Notes: a model not told the origin generated them from the letters alone. A stretch of DNA of 64,000 nucleotides from Solwaraspora sp. WMMD406 (GCF_029626025.1 NZ_JARUBF010000001.1:4868001-4932000), one strand, 5' to 3'. Shown: positions 33,673 through 44,400, numbered from the stretch's first letter. Program-made: numbers and translations.

Positions 33673-34791
33673 TCAGATGTTGGACGAGTAGGTGAGGAAG
33701 AAGTTGTTGGGTGTCTGCGTCCCGGCGGCGTTGAAGCAGATCACGTTGCGGACGAGCACTGTGCTGCCGGACAGCGCCCAGGGTGCCTGCAGATTGCAGT
33801 AGTCCGGGGTGGTGCCGAAGGCGGTCACCTGCACGGTGGTCATCCGGAAGCCGACCAACGGCAGGGTCACCAGATACTGCCCGACGCCGGAGACCATGAT
33901 GGTGTTGACCCCGCCGGCGGAGTTGAAGTCGCTCGGTGCGCCGAGCGCCGGGGACCACAGGTAGGCGAACTGCGTCGGCGGCACCGCACCGAAGATCGGC
34001 CGCTGCCGGTGGTAGGTCAGGTTGAAGAAGCTGTCGGCCATCGCCCCGGCGGGGTCGAAGCAGAACACGTACGCGTAGACGATGCCGCCGCTGGAGATCC
34101 AGCGGGCGATCTTGCAGCGGCGCGGGAGGTTCGGGTGTTCGGCGGTGGCCTGCAGGTTGCCGTCCAGCAGGGCCGTGCCGAGACCATTGAGTCGCACCTC
34201 GTAGAAGCCGGTGCCGAGCTGGGTGACCACGTTGCCGGCACCGACCGAGTTGTACGACGACATCAGGCCACCGACCGGATTGGCCTTGACGTAGCCGAAC
34301 GCGGCCGGGCCCGGGGGCAGCACCCCGGAGGCCGACGTGTAGTCGACGACGAAGCGTGAGTTGTCCGGCGCGCCACCGGGCCGGTAACACTGGACCTCGA
34401 CGATCTGGAAGGCACCGGACGGGTACGTCTGGAAGACCTGGCACCAGCGCGGGGCGTTGTCGACGGCGGTGACGTGTGCGGCGCCGTTGACCGAGGCGGT
34501 GCCGGGGAACCGTACCCGGTAGCGGCCGAGGCCGATCTGGTCGACGGTGGCCCAGGCCGCCGGCATGGTGGCCTTCCAGCCGCCCCACTGACGACTGGTG
34601 TCGAGGATGGTGCCGGGTGCCGGTGTCGGCGTCTGCAGATAGGCGAAGCCCCACCGGTCGGGTACGGCGGCCTGGGCCGGCGCGGTCACTCCGGCGAGCG
34701 CGGTGGTGGCCACCAGAACGGTGGTGGCGACCAGGGTCAGGCACCGGCGGGCGATGGTACCGCCGGCGCGGGATCGAATGAGGACGGACAC
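33673..34791 (-). CDS. Secreted protein of three homologous beta modules, family unknown
   Basis: A 372-residue exported protein: signal peptide about 1-41 (cut near AQA-AVP), then three repeats of roughly 105-110 residues. Each begins with an F-x-Y-V/L motif (GFAYLQ, FGYVKA, FAYLWS), continues with a G-x-G-x-Y-x-V strand (GLGRYRVRFPG, GTGFYEVRLNG, GVGQYLVTLPL), and holds one Cys pair (117/135, 226/244, 332/352) followed by an F-x-x-x-G-x-x-x-(D/N)-x-x-F-x-x-x-Y end. No catalytic motif is seen; a binding or structural surface role is likely. GTG 34791 follows AGGTGG. I do not recognise the family. Confidence 0.78.
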   Translation of the reverse strand: MSVLIRSRAGGTIARRCLTLVATTVLVATTALAGVTAPAQAAVPDRWGFAYLQTPTPAPGTILDTSRQWGGWKATMPAAWATVDQIGLGRYRVRFPGTASVNGAAHVTAVDNAPRWCQVFQTYPSGAFQIVEVQCYRPGGAPDNSRFVVDYTSASGVLPPGPAAFGYVKANPVGGLMSSYNSVGAGNVVTQLGTGFYEVRLNGLGTALLDGNLQATAEHPNLPRRCKIARWISSGGIVYAYVFCFDPAGAMADSFFNLTYHRQRPIFGAVPPTQFAYLWSPALGAPSDFNSAGGVNTIMVSGVGQYLVTLPLVGFRMTTVQVTAFGTTPDYCNLQAPWALSGSTVLVRNVICFNAAGTQTPNNFFLTYSSNI

Positions 34792-34979
34792 GATCCACCT
34801 CCATCTATGGAGTTGCGATCCAATCAGCGTAGATAGCACCGACAGTGCCCGTACAGTTATTGACCGTGATCTGATTTCGCGCGGCATTCGGACCGGCTGA
34901 CAATCCGGGTCATGCCCCACCACCAGCGGCTTTTACCTGATCCGTACCGGAAGCTGATGTTCGGTGCCCCCGGTGCCGG

Positions 34980-34985
34980 CATGAT
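34980..34985 (+). promoter_or_regulatory. Leaderless-type -10 box (CATGAT)
   Basis: CATGAT ends 6 nt before the GTG at 34992; there is no ribosome site. It would be the promoter of the two-component operon. Confidence 0.45.
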
Positions 34986-34991
34986 GAACCG

Positions 34992-35732
34992 GTGACCTCC
35001 ACCCGGCGTTCCGACAGTTCCCCGACCGTGGTCACCGCCGACGAATCCCGGCCGGCGGATCGTGGCCTGATCCTCGTGGTGGAAGACGAACCGGCGATCG
35101 CCGACCTGATCCGGCTCTATCTCACCCGGGACGGATACGGCGTACACGTGTGCGCCGACGGACCGAGCGGACTGGCCGCCGCCCGCCGGCTGCGCCCCGT
35201 GCTCTGCGTGCTGGACATCGCGTTACCCGGTATGTCCGGAACCGAGATCTGCCGACGGCTACGGTCCGACGGCGACTGGACCCCGGTCGTATTCCTCACC
35301 GCCCGCGACGACGAGATCGACCGGATCGTCGGCCTGGAAATCGGTGCCGACGACTACATAACGAAACCGTTCAGTCCACGCGAACTGGTCGCCCGGATCC
35401 GGGCGATCCGCCGCCGCGCCCTCGGCCCACCCGACGCCGACCCGGTACGCGTCGTCGGCACGGTGACCCTCGACCCGGCCCGGCGCACGGTGCGGGCCGC
35501 CGGCCGGCCCGTCACTCTCACCTCGACCGAGTTCGACCTGCTGGAACATCTGATGCGCCGGCCCGGACGGGTATTCACCCGCGAGGAGCTGCTCGCCGCT
35601 GTCTGGGGCTACGCGGCGCACGCGGGCACCCGTACCGTCGACGTGCACGTGGCCCAGGTACGCGGCAAACTCGGCGACGCGGCCGGTGTGATCCGGACCG
35701 TCCGTGGGGTGGGCTACACCGCCGATGGCTGA
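34992..35732 (+). CDS. OmpR/PhoB-family response regulator
   Basis: A 246-residue response regulator. The receiver domain has the acidic pair in VVEDEP, the phospho-acceptor Asp in VLDIALPG, the Thr in FLTARDD and the Lys in YITKPF. The winged-helix DNA-binding domain follows (LTSTEFDLLEHLMRRPGRVF, then TVDVHVAQVRGKLG and the wing RGVGYT). An N-terminal extension of about 25 residues precedes the receiver. Its stop overlaps the histidine kinase start by 8 bp, so the pair is co-translated. Target genes are not known; the lipoprotein downstream may be one. Confidence 0.95.
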   Translation: MTSTRRSDSSPTVVTADESRPADRGLILVVEDEPAIADLIRLYLTRDGYGVHVCADGPSGLAAARRLRPVLCVLDIALPGMSGTEICRRLRSDGDWTPVVFLTARDDEIDRIVGLEIGADDYITKPFSPRELVARIRAIRRRALGPPDADPVRVVGTVTLDPARRTVRAAGRPVTLTSTEFDLLEHLMRRPGRVFTREELLAAVWGYAAHAGTRTVDVHVAQVRGKLGDAAGVIRTVRGVGYTADG

Positions 35733-37182
35733 ACCGACCCGCCCGTACGGGATCGACCGGCCGTACGAGATCGACCGGCCACGCCGTCCCGGCCCGCCGG
35801 GCGGGTACCGGTGGACCCGCACGCTGACCGCCCGCACGGTCGCCGTGGTGTGCGCCGTCGCCGGCCTGTCGGTGCTGGTCACCGCCGCCGTAGCGATCCC
35901 GCTCGGGGTCCGAGGCACCGAACGGGGCGCCCGGGCGTCCCTGGCCGCCAAGGCCGATCTGGTCGCGGTGGCCCTCGCCGCGCCGGCCGCCGGCCAGGAC
36001 CGGTCGGTACTGATCGACCGGCTGACCGGTGAACTCGCCGGCCAGGGCGTCGAGGTCCTGCTCGTCGAGCGCGGCACGGCCGCCCCGCAGCGGCTCCCGA
36101 CAGCGGTGGTACGGCGACTCGCGGCCGGCGAGGCGGTCAGCGGCCGACCGATCCGCGTCGCCGGCCGACCAACCCTGGTCGAAGGCCGACCGGTCGGCGA
36201 CGGGTCAGCGGTGGTGCTGCTCCAGCCGCTGCGCACCGGCGTCGGCCGGGCCGTCTGGGGCAACCTGTGGCTGGCCCTGGCCGCCGGACTCGCCGCCGGA
36301 CTGATCGCCGGCGTGCTGCTGGCCGCCCGGCTGTCCCGACCGATCCGGGCCGCCGCGCACGCCGCGGTCCGGTTACGCGCCGGCGACCGCACCGTCCGGG
36401 TGCCGGTCGAGCCACCGGTCGAGGCGGAACAGCTGGCGCACGCGCTCAACGACCTGACGACGGCGCTGGCCACCAGCGAGGCCCGGCAGCGGGACTTCCT
36501 GCTGTCCATCTCACACGAGCTGCGAACCCCGCTGACGACGCTGCGCGGGTACGCCGAGGCGATCGCCGACGGAGTCGTCGACCTGACCGACGCCGCGCGG
36601 ACCGGACGGATCATGCTCGGTGAAGCCCGGCGGCTGGACCGGCTGGTCGGTGACCTGCTGGCACTGGCCCGGCTGGAAGCCTCCGACTTCACCCTCGAAG
36701 TGGCCGATTTCGACCTCGGTACGGTGCTCACCGACGCGGTCGACGCCTGGTCGCCCCGATTCGCCGGCGACGGGGTGACGCTGACGGTGACGCCCCCGGA
36801 CGCGCCGGTCGTCGTCCGGACCGATCCCGGGCGGCTGCGCCAGGTGATCGACATCCTGCTGGACAACGCGCTGCGGGTGGTACCGGCGGGGGGCACCGTG
36901 CGGCTCGGCGTACCGCCGGGGTCGGCCCACGCGGACCCGCGCGCCGTCGCGGTGCAGGTCCACGACGACGGTCCGGGCTTCACCGACGGTGACCTCGCGG
37001 TCATCTTCGAACGGGGTGCGCTGCACCGCCGCTACCGGGGCGAACGGTCGGTCGGCACCGGGATCGGGTTGGCGCTGGCCGCCGGGCTCGTCCACCGCCT
37101 CGGTGGGCGGATCACGGCCGGGCACGCCACCGGTGGCGGCGCCGTGTTCACACTGCTGCTGCCCAGACGGCCGGCACCGTAG
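35725..37182 (+). CDS. Sensor histidine kinase
   Basis: A 485-residue two-component kinase. Two membrane segments (about 37-58 and 178-202) frame an extracytoplasmic sensor loop of about 120 residues. A HAMP-like linker follows, then the phospho-acceptor His in SISHELRTPLTTLRGYAEAI. The ATPase domain shows the N box IDILLDNALRVV (Asn), G1 VHDDGPGF and G2 GTGIGLALAAGL. Together with the upstream regulator it forms one operon. The signal is not evident; the sensor loop has no metal-binding cluster or PAS domain that I can see. Confidence 0.94.
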   Translation: MAEPTRPYGIDRPYEIDRPRRPGPPGGYRWTRTLTARTVAVVCAVAGLSVLVTAAVAIPLGVRGTERGARASLAAKADLVAVALAAPAAGQDRSVLIDRLTGELAGQGVEVLLVERGTAAPQRLPTAVVRRLAAGEAVSGRPIRVAGRPTLVEGRPVGDGSAVVLLQPLRTGVGRAVWGNLWLALAAGLAAGLIAGVLLAARLSRPIRAAAHAAVRLRAGDRTVRVPVEPPVEAEQLAHALNDLTTALATSEARQRDFLLSISHELRTPLTTLRGYAEAIADGVVDLTDAARTGRIMLGEARRLDRLVGDLLALARLEASDFTLEVADFDLGTVLTDAVDAWSPRFAGDGVTLTVTPPDAPVVVRTDPGRLRQVIDILLDNALRVVPAGGTVRLGVPPGSAHADPRAVAVQVHDDGPGFTDGDLAVIFERGALHRRYRGERSVGTGIGLALAAGLVHRLGGRITAGHATGGGAVFTLLLPRRPAP

Positions 37183-37282
37183 AAGCCCTCGCGTCGGGCC
37201 GGCGGTCAGCAGGGGACGGCGCTTACCTGATTCGAACATCCGGCTGACCGACCCTTGGTCGACGTCGCACACGCTTGGCCAC

Positions 37283-37876
37283 ATGAGACGTTCACTGCTT
37301 CCGAGAACCCTGGCCGGTACGGCGGCGGGCGTGGCCGCGCTGCTGGTCCTCACCGGCTGCGCGGTCGGCGGGCCCCGCGCCGACGAATCGTTGACGGCCG
37401 AGGCACACGCGATGCGGCTCCTCGGCTTCGCCGACGACGACATCGCCGACGTCGCCGACCCAGCCGACGTCGCGTCGCTGACCATCGTCGAATCCGATCA
37501 TCCCGACGACGGGCGTCCCGGCTGGTGGCAGGATCGTCCCGGCCGGTACGCCGAGGGTGGCGGCCCGTGGCGTGGCCGGCACCCGCTACGCGGTGCCGGC
37601 CTGCACGGGGAGGTCACCGTCGAGACCGAGGACGGTCCCCGGACGATCGTCGCGCAGCGCGGCACAGTCGAGGCGGTCGACGGTACGACGGTCACGGTCG
37701 AGTCGGCCGACGGGTATCTGCTCGACTGGACCTGCGCCGACGGGTGCCGGGTGATCGACCAGGGCGACCGGATCGGGTTGGCCGAGCTCGACCTCGACAC
37801 CGCCGTCGGTGTCGCCGGTGTCCGCGATGGCGAGGATCTCGTCGCCCGGCTCGTGCTCCGACCGAAGGCGAAGTGA
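37283..37876 (+). CDS. Probable lipoprotein downstream of the two-component system
   Basis: A 197-residue lipoprotein. The signal peptide ends in the lipobox LTGC (Cys about 26). The mature part is Asp-rich with a Trp-rich segment (PGWWQDRPGR) and a C-terminal small beta domain, TVEAVDGTTVTVESADGYLLDW, quoted in part as TVEAVDGTTVTVESADG, of the DUF5666-like type with two Cys (WTCADGCRV). It lies 100 nt after the histidine kinase and may be an output or accessory sensor of that system. Function is not known. Confidence 0.8.
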   Translation: MRRSLLPRTLAGTAAGVAALLVLTGCAVGGPRADESLTAEAHAMRLLGFADDDIADVADPADVASLTIVESDHPDDGRPGWWQDRPGRYAEGGGPWRGRHPLRGAGLHGEVTVETEDGPRTIVAQRGTVEAVDGTTVTVESADGYLLDWTCADGCRVIDQGDRIGLAELDLDTAVGVAGVRDGEDLVARLVLRPKAK

Positions 37877-38016
37877 TCCTGACCTCGGCGAGGCGCGCGG
37901 TCCGATGACGGTACCCTCCCGGCACCGATCCGGCCGACCACCGAGTCTGCTGCCGGATCGACTGCCGTCATCGGACCGTCATCGGACCGACATCCGATCC
38001 TTCGGGTCGTCCCGGC

Positions 38017-38022
38017 TACGCT
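38017..38022 (+). promoter_or_regulatory. Leaderless-type -10 box (TACGCT)
   Basis: TACGCT ends 6 nt before the ATG at 38029 of the LAL regulator gene; no ribosome site is seen. Confidence 0.5.
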
Positions 38023-38028
38023 GCGACG

Positions 38029-41000
38029 ATGCGGGTGAGCGGGCACTCGGGCTCGGTGGACGCGCCACTTGCGATCTCCGCCCCGACGTTCGTTGGGCGG
38101 GACCGCGAGATGGCCGCCCTGGTGGCGGCGCTGGCCCGGCCTGCGCCGGTGGTGGCGCTGGTGGAGGGCGAGGCGGGAATCGGCAAGAGCCGCCTGGTAC
38201 GGGAGGTGCTCGGCGCGGCCCCGGCGCGCCACGACGAGACGTTACTGGCCGTCTGTCCCCCGCTGCGCGAGTCGCTCACCCTCGCGCCGATCGTGGACGC
38301 GCTGCGGGCCGCCCGGCACCGGCTGACCGGCGTGCGGCTCGGTGTCCTGGCCGGGGCGTTGCGGCCACTCGTACCGGAATGGTCGGCCGACCTGCCGCCG
38401 ACACCGGAACCGATCGACGACGCGAAGGCCGCCCGCCACCGGCTGTTCCGGGCGCTCGACGAACTGATCCGCGCGTTCGGGGTGACTCTGCTCGTCGTCG
38501 AGGACGCGCACTGGGCCGACGACGTGACCCTGGAGTTCCTGCTGTTCCTCGCCGCCAGCCCGCAGCCCGGCGGGCCGAGCCTGATCGTGACGTACCGCCC
38601 CGACGAGGTCCACGACCAGTCGCTGCTGTTGCGGTTGTCGGCCCGGCTTCCCGCCGGCGGCACCCCGCTCCGAATCGGCCTGGCCCCCTTGGACGTGGCC
38701 GGTACGGCCGCCCTGGTGTCGTCGATGCTCGACGGCAATCCGATGTCGACCGAGTTCGCCTCCTTCCTGCACGAGCGCACCAGCGGTGTGCCGCTGGTGG
38801 TCGAGGAGTCCGTACGGTTGCTCTGCGACCGGGCGGACGTGGTGTTTCGCGACGGCCGGTGGGTTCGGCTGAGCCTCAGTGAGCTTCAGGTGCCGGCGAC
38901 GGTACGGGACTCGACCAGGGAACGGGTCGGCCGGTTGACCCAGACCGCGCAGCGGGTGCTTCGGGCGGCGGCGGTGCTGGCCGAGCCGTCCACGGAGGAA
39001 GTTCTGGCCGCTACCGCCGGATTGTTGACGCGGGCGTGCCGGACCGGTCTGGCCGAGGCGGCGGCGGCCGGTCTGCTCGACAGCGCCGACGGCGGCAGCC
39101 TGGACGGTGGCGGAGGTCGGCCCGGAGGCGGTGACGGTCGACCCGGAGGCGGTGATCGGAGTCGGTGGCGGTTCCGGCACGCGCTCGCCGCCACCGCCGT
39201 GTACGAGGCGATCCCGCGCGCTGACCGACGCGCCCTGCACCTGCGCGCCGGGCGCGCGGTCGAGACGCTCGACCCGCCGCCGGTGGCCCGCCTGGCCCGT
39301 CACTTCCGGGAGGCGGGCGAGGTGGCCCGGTGGGTACGGTACGCCGAGCTGGCCGCCGAACGGATGATCGCCTCCGGAGATCACAGCTCGGCGGTCGTCC
39401 TGCTCGACGAGGTGCTGTCCACGGCGAGGCTCCCGGCTCAGGACACCACCCGGATCGCCCGGATGGCCGCGGTCGCGGCGCTCGGTCGCCGGGAGCCGGT
39501 CGACGACGTCCACCACCACCTGGTCGCCACCCTACGCACGGTGTTGGACTCCGCCGGCCTCACCGCCCGGCAGGAGGCCGACATCCGTGACCCGCTGGGC
39601 CGGTTGCTGATCATCGGTGGCGAGGCGCGGGCCGCGCTCGTCGAACTCGACCGGGCGGTGGAACACCTGGATTCGCCGGTCGACGCGGCCCGGGCGATGA
39701 CCTACCTCGGCTGGGCGTACGCAGGACCGTGGCCCGCCTCGACCCATCTGCGGTGGCTGCGCCGGGCCGCCGAGCTGACCCCGCGCATCGGCTCCCCCGC
39801 CGACCGGATCTCGTTGGCCGGCAACCGGGCGGCGGCGTTGCTGATGCTCGGCGAGCCGCAGGCCTGGGAGGTGGTGGCCGGGCTACCGAGCGACGGCGGG
39901 TCCCCGGCCGAGCGGCAGGACATCGCCCGGATCCACGCCAACGTCGGCACCGGGGCACTGATCTGGGGTCGGTACGCCGAGGCGCGGCGTCATCTGCGGG
40001 TCGCGCTGGCGTTGGCCGACGCCGAGCGGCTGGTCCGACTGCGCTACAACATCCTGATCGAGCAGGCCAACCTGGACTGGTTCACCGGCCGCTGGGAGGG
40101 ACTCGGGCACCGTGCCGCCGAGCTGGCCGAGGCCGATCGGGACCGGCCCGGCGTCTACCTGGCCGGAATGCGACTGGCCGGCCGGTTGGCGGCGGCCACC
40201 GGGCGGCTCCGCCAGGCCGAGCAGCAGCTCCAGCTGGTGCTGGACGAGGCGACCCGGCTCGGGGCGGTCGACGACACCGTCGAGCCGGCGGCTCTGCTGG
40301 CCCGGATCTGGCTCGCCGACGGACAGGTCGATCGGGCGGTAGGGGTCACCGACGCCCCGATCGGTACGGTCACCGACAAGCGGGTCTGGGTGTGGGCCAC
40401 CGACCTCGCGCCGGCCCGGGTCGAGGCGCTGATCGCCGCCGGCCGGGTCGACGAGGCCGACCAGTTGGTACGCCGCTTCGCCCGAGGGCTGCGGGGTCGC
40501 GCGGCTCCGGGGCCGCAGGCGGCGCTGGCGGTGTGCCGGTCGTTGCTGGCCGGCACCGCCGGTGACCACACCCGAGCGGCGGCCGGGTTCGACCGGGCGG
40601 CGCGGGCCTGGTCCGCGCTGCCCCGGCCGTACGACACGTCGCTGGCCCGCGAGCGGCAGGCCCTGGCCCTGCTGGCGGCCGGACAGGTGGAATCGGGTCA
40701 CCGGCTGCTGGCCGAGACCTACGATCGGCTGACCGGCCTCGGGGCCAGCGGGGACGCCGACCGCGTCGTACGGCGGCTGCGAGAGCACGGCGGGCAGGTG
40801 CCACGGCGGTGGCGGGGTGGCCGCAAGGGGTACGGCGACCAGTTGTCGCCCCGCGAGTTGGACGTGGTCCGGTTGGTGATCGCCGGTCGGACCAACCGGG
40901 AGATCAGCCGGCTTCTCGCCAAGTCGTCGGCCACCGTGGATCAACAGTTGCGCTCGGCGATGCGCAAACTCCGGGTGTCGTCGCGGACGGCCCTCGCGGT

Positions 41001-41076
41001 CGCCGCGGTCGAAGCCGGCGTCACCGCCGCCGGCAGCTCCACTTCGGCCGAAAACACAGACCCGGCGTCGGCCTGA
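38029..41076 (+). CDS. LuxR-family ATP-binding regulator (LAL type)
   Basis: A 1015-residue large LuxR-type activator. The N-terminal AAA/STAND ATPase opens with FVGRDREMAALVAAL, the Walker A GEAGIGKSRL (about 47-56) and the Walker B LLVVEDAHWADD. A long helical TPR-like region (about 400-930) follows, and the C-terminal helix-turn-helix is LSPRELDVVRLVIAGRTNRE, then ISRLLAKSSATVDQQLRSAM. Such regulators often activate carbon-use or antibiotic genes after sensing a ligand. A Gly/Asp-rich patch (about 360-385) is encoded by imperfect DNA repeats. The subtilase gene and the CE3 gene downstream are possible targets by position only. Confidence 0.92.
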   Translation: MRVSGHSGSVDAPLAISAPTFVGRDREMAALVAALARPAPVVALVEGEAGIGKSRLVREVLGAAPARHDETLLAVCPPLRESLTLAPIVDALRAARHRLTGVRLGVLAGALRPLVPEWSADLPPTPEPIDDAKAARHRLFRALDELIRAFGVTLLVVEDAHWADDVTLEFLLFLAASPQPGGPSLIVTYRPDEVHDQSLLLRLSARLPAGGTPLRIGLAPLDVAGTAALVSSMLDGNPMSTEFASFLHERTSGVPLVVEESVRLLCDRADVVFRDGRWVRLSLSELQVPATVRDSTRERVGRLTQTAQRVLRAAAVLAEPSTEEVLAATAGLLTRACRTGLAEAAAAGLLDSADGGSLDGGGGRPGGGDGRPGGGDRSRWRFRHALAATAVYEAIPRADRRALHLRAGRAVETLDPPPVARLARHFREAGEVARWVRYAELAAERMIASGDHSSAVVLLDEVLSTARLPAQDTTRIARMAAVAALGRREPVDDVHHHLVATLRTVLDSAGLTARQEADIRDPLGRLLIIGGEARAALVELDRAVEHLDSPVDAARAMTYLGWAYAGPWPASTHLRWLRRAAELTPRIGSPADRISLAGNRAAALLMLGEPQAWEVVAGLPSDGGSPAERQDIARIHANVGTGALIWGRYAEARRHLRVALALADAERLVRLRYNILIEQANLDWFTGRWEGLGHRAAELAEADRDRPGVYLAGMRLAGRLAAATGRLRQAEQQLQLVLDEATRLGAVDDTVEPAALLARIWLADGQVDRAVGVTDAPIGTVTDKRVWVWATDLAPARVEALIAAGRVDEADQLVRRFARGLRGRAAPGPQAALAVCRSLLAGTAGDHTRAAAGFDRAARAWSALPRPYDTSLARERQALALLAAGQVESGHRLLAETYDRLTGLGASGDADRVVRRLREHGGQVPRRWRGGRKGYGDQLSPRELDVVRLVIAGRTNREISRLLAKSSATVDQQLRSAMRKLRVSSRTALAVAAVEAGVTAAGSSTSAENTDPASA

Positions 41077-41188
41077 AACGGTACGGCAACTCGGTCGACA
41101 CGCAGTCCACGAATCCGCCGGCGCGCGGCAGTTCTTTGACGTATCTGCTGGATAGCTAACCCCTCTGCCGGCTCTGCAGCATGACGGA

Positions 41189-41401
41189 ATGCGAAAGCCA
41201 CCGGGGCGATTCACGGGTGATTCCGTACCCGACCGACCAGCGCCCGACGAGAACGGCTCCGGTGTGGACGGCAGCGGTTCGACCGGGGCCGGAGCGGACG
41301 GCGATCACGGCCCGACACCCGACGGCCCGACACCCGACGGCCCGACACCCGACGGCCCGACACCCGACGGCGACCGCCGCGACCCGTACCAACCCCTGTA
41401 A
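41189..41401 (+). CDS. Doubtful small ORF with PTPDG repeats
   Basis: A 70-codon frame between the LAL regulator and the subtilase genes. Its central part is four in-frame GPTPD repeats encoded by a perfect 15-bp tandem array; the rest is Gly/Asp/Pro-rich with no structure. There is no ribosome site before the ATG and no signal peptide. The array is a multiple of three, so it would stay open by chance. I rate it as more likely non-coding than coding. Confidence 0.25.
   Translation: MRKPPGRFTGDSVPDRPAPDENGSGVDGSGSTGAGADGDHGPTPDGPTPDGPTPDGPTPDGDRRDPYQPL
41309..41368. repeat. Four perfect 15-bp tandem units (GGCCCGACACCCGAC)
   Basis: Copies at 41309-41323, 41324-41338, 41339-41353 and 41354-41368, upstream of the subtilase gene. 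Confidence 0.9.
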
Positions 41402-41448
41402 GGGACGACCACGCCCACCTCGCGTGGCGATCCCACGGAAGGACATCG

Positions 41449-44400
41449 ATGAGATCCATCGCACGAGCCCTGTCGCTGGTGCTGTTGGCCGGGGTGGCGC
41501 TGGTCGCGCCGCTGCCGGCTGCGGCGGCGCCCCGACCCGGCCCGGAACCGGGCGACACCCCGGCGCGCGGTGCCGCCGACAAGATCCAACCGGAGCTGGA
41601 CCGGTCGCTACAGGCGGCCGGTGCGGCCGACCTGTGGATCCGGTTCAGCGAACAGGCCGACCTGTCGCAGGCCCGTCAGATCGACGACTGGACGGCCCGG
41701 GGCGAAGCGGTCGTCCACGCGCTGCGGACCGCCGCCGCCACCAGCCAGACCAACGTCCGGCACCTGCTCGACACCGAAGGGGTGACCTACCAGGCATTCT
41801 GGGCGTCCAACGCGATCTACGTCCACGACGGCTCGTCGACCCTGGCCCGGGAACTGGCGGCCCGGCCCGATGTCGAGGGCCTGTACGAGCCGGTCGAGTA
41901 CCAGCTGATCGACCCGGCACCGGGTACCCCGACCGCCGACGAGCCGACCCGCAGCAGCACAGCGGACGACGCCGTCGAATGGGGTGTCGCCGACATCAAC
42001 GCCGACGACGTGTGGGACCAGTTCGGCACCAAGGGCGCCGGCATCACCGTCGCCAACCTCGACACCGGGGTCCAGTTCGACCACCCGGCGCTGGTCGCCC
42101 AGTACCGGGGCAACCTCGGTGACGGCACCTTCGACCACGACTACAACTGGTTCGACGCCGACGGTCGATGCACCGACGCGCCATGCGACCGGGGCACCCA
42201 CGGCACCCACACGATGGGCACGATGGTCGGCGACGGCGGTCCCGGCAACCGGATCGGGGTCGCCCCCGAAGCCACCTGGATCGCGGCGAACGGCTGCTGC
42301 CCGAGCGACGCCGCGCTGGTCGCCTCCGGTGAGTGGCTGCTGGCCCCGACCGACCTCGCCGGGCAGAACCCGGACGCGGGCAAGCGGCCACACGTGATCA
42401 ACAACTCGTGGGGCAGCCGGGCACCGTCGATGGATCCGTTCATGGAGGACGTGATGACGGCGTGGGACGCCGCCGGCATCCTCGGCATCTGGTCCAACGG
42501 CAACAGTGGCTCACTGGGCTGCCAGTCCAGCGGCTCCCCGGGTAGCCGGACGATCAACTACTCGGTGGGCGCGTACGACGCCGACAAGCGGATCGCCTCC
42601 TTCTCCGGCCGGGGACCCGGCCAGGACGGCGAGTTCAAGCCGAACATCGCCGCCCCCGGGGTCGCGGTCCGTTCCTCCGGGCCGGGCAGCAGCTACTACA
42701 CCGACGACGGCACCTCGATGGCGTCGCCGCACGTCGCCGGTGCGGTGGCGTTGCTGTGGTCGGCCGCGCCGTCACTGATCGGCGACACCGACGCGACGAA
42801 GCGGCTGCTGGACCAGACCGCGATCGACACCGCCGACCCGCAGTGCGGCGGCACCGGCGCCGACAACAACGTGTTCGGCGAAGGTCGCCTCGACGCGGTG
42901 GCGCTGCTGGAAGCGGCACCGGTCGGTGACACCGGCACCCTGACCGGCACCGTCACCGACGCCGCCACCGGCAAGCCGGTCGAGGGCGCCACCGTCACCA
43001 TCGAGACCGAGCCGGCCCGCGAACGGGTCACGGCGGTGGACGGGTCCTACTCGGCCCGGCTGACGGTGGGGACCTACCCGGTGACCGTCACCGCGTTCGG
43101 CTACGCCGCACAGACCACCGAGGCGACGATCACCGTCGGCGGCGCGACCATCGTCGACGTGGCACTGACACCGCTGCCGACCGTGACGCTCAGCGGTCTG
43201 GTCCGTGACGGTTCCGGCCACGGCTGGCCGCTGTACGCCAAGGTCACCGTCGACGGCACCCCGGTCGATACGTTCACCAACCCGTTCACCGGCCGCTACC
43301 AGTTGACCCTGCCCGCGCACACGGCGTACACGCTGGTGGTCGAGCCGCAGTACGACGGCTACGGCACCGTCGAACAGGCGGTCGAGCTACGCGGCGGCAA
43401 CCGTACGGTGGACGTGGCCGCGACGGTGGAGCAGTGCGGGACTGCCCCGGGGTACGCCTTCTCGGCCGGCATCGGCATCCTCGGCGACGACGCCGGCCAG
43501 CTCGGCGGCTACCTCGCCGACCGGGGCGTGCCGACCACCGAGGTCGACTGGGACACCGACGTCACCGGCTACGACGCGATCATCGTCAACCGGCCCAGCA
43601 ACCCGGGCCAGGAGACGTTCCTGCGGTTCCTGGCCGACACCGACGCCGCCGGCGTCGGTCTGCTGTTCCTCGACACCTGGTCCAACGTCGGCGGCAACGG
43701 CATCTACATGCTCAGCCAGTACACCGGCAACCCGGGTGCCCGCAGCAGCGGCATCGTCTACGACACCGAGGGCGACCTGTCGTACCAGGTCATGCAGGAC
43801 CATCCGGTCGTCGCCGGCTTCCCGCTCGGCGGGCGGATCGCCTTCGACGAGACGGCCAACTACTCCAAGTACTACGGCTTCTTCAACGCCTACGGCGGCG
43901 ACGGCCGGATGGTGGTCGCCAACGCGGTCACCTCGGAGGTCGGCACCGTCGGCGTCGGAATCGGCGTGCAGCAGCGGGCCAACAACCGGCACGTGCTGCT
44001 GTCGATGCACGCGGCCAGCTACAACACCGGACCTCAGAACTGGCACGACGACAGTGCCCGGGTGTTCCGCAACGCGGTCGACTGGATCGCCGAGACCGAG
44101 TTCGAATGCCTCGTGGTCGACGGTGGAATGGTCGCCGGCTTCGTCCGGGACGCCAACACCGGTGCCGGGCTGGCCGGCGCGCAGGTGACGCCGGTGGACC
44201 GGGTCGGTGCGGGCACCCGTACCGTCGCCACCCCGACGGACCCGGCGCTCGACGACGGGTTCTACGCGCTGTTCTCCCCCGCCGGCCGGCACCGGATCAC
44301 CGCCTCCGCCAACCAGTACACGCCGTTGACCCGGTGGGCCGACGTCGCCGAAGACTGGACCACCCGACACAACTACAACCTGGCCGCCGGCCAGCTGACC

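Noticed and set aside
38886-39194. Gly/Pro-rich minus-strand frame in the LAL regulator gene
   Set aside because: Product of local repeats coding a Gly/Asp-rich loop of the regulator.
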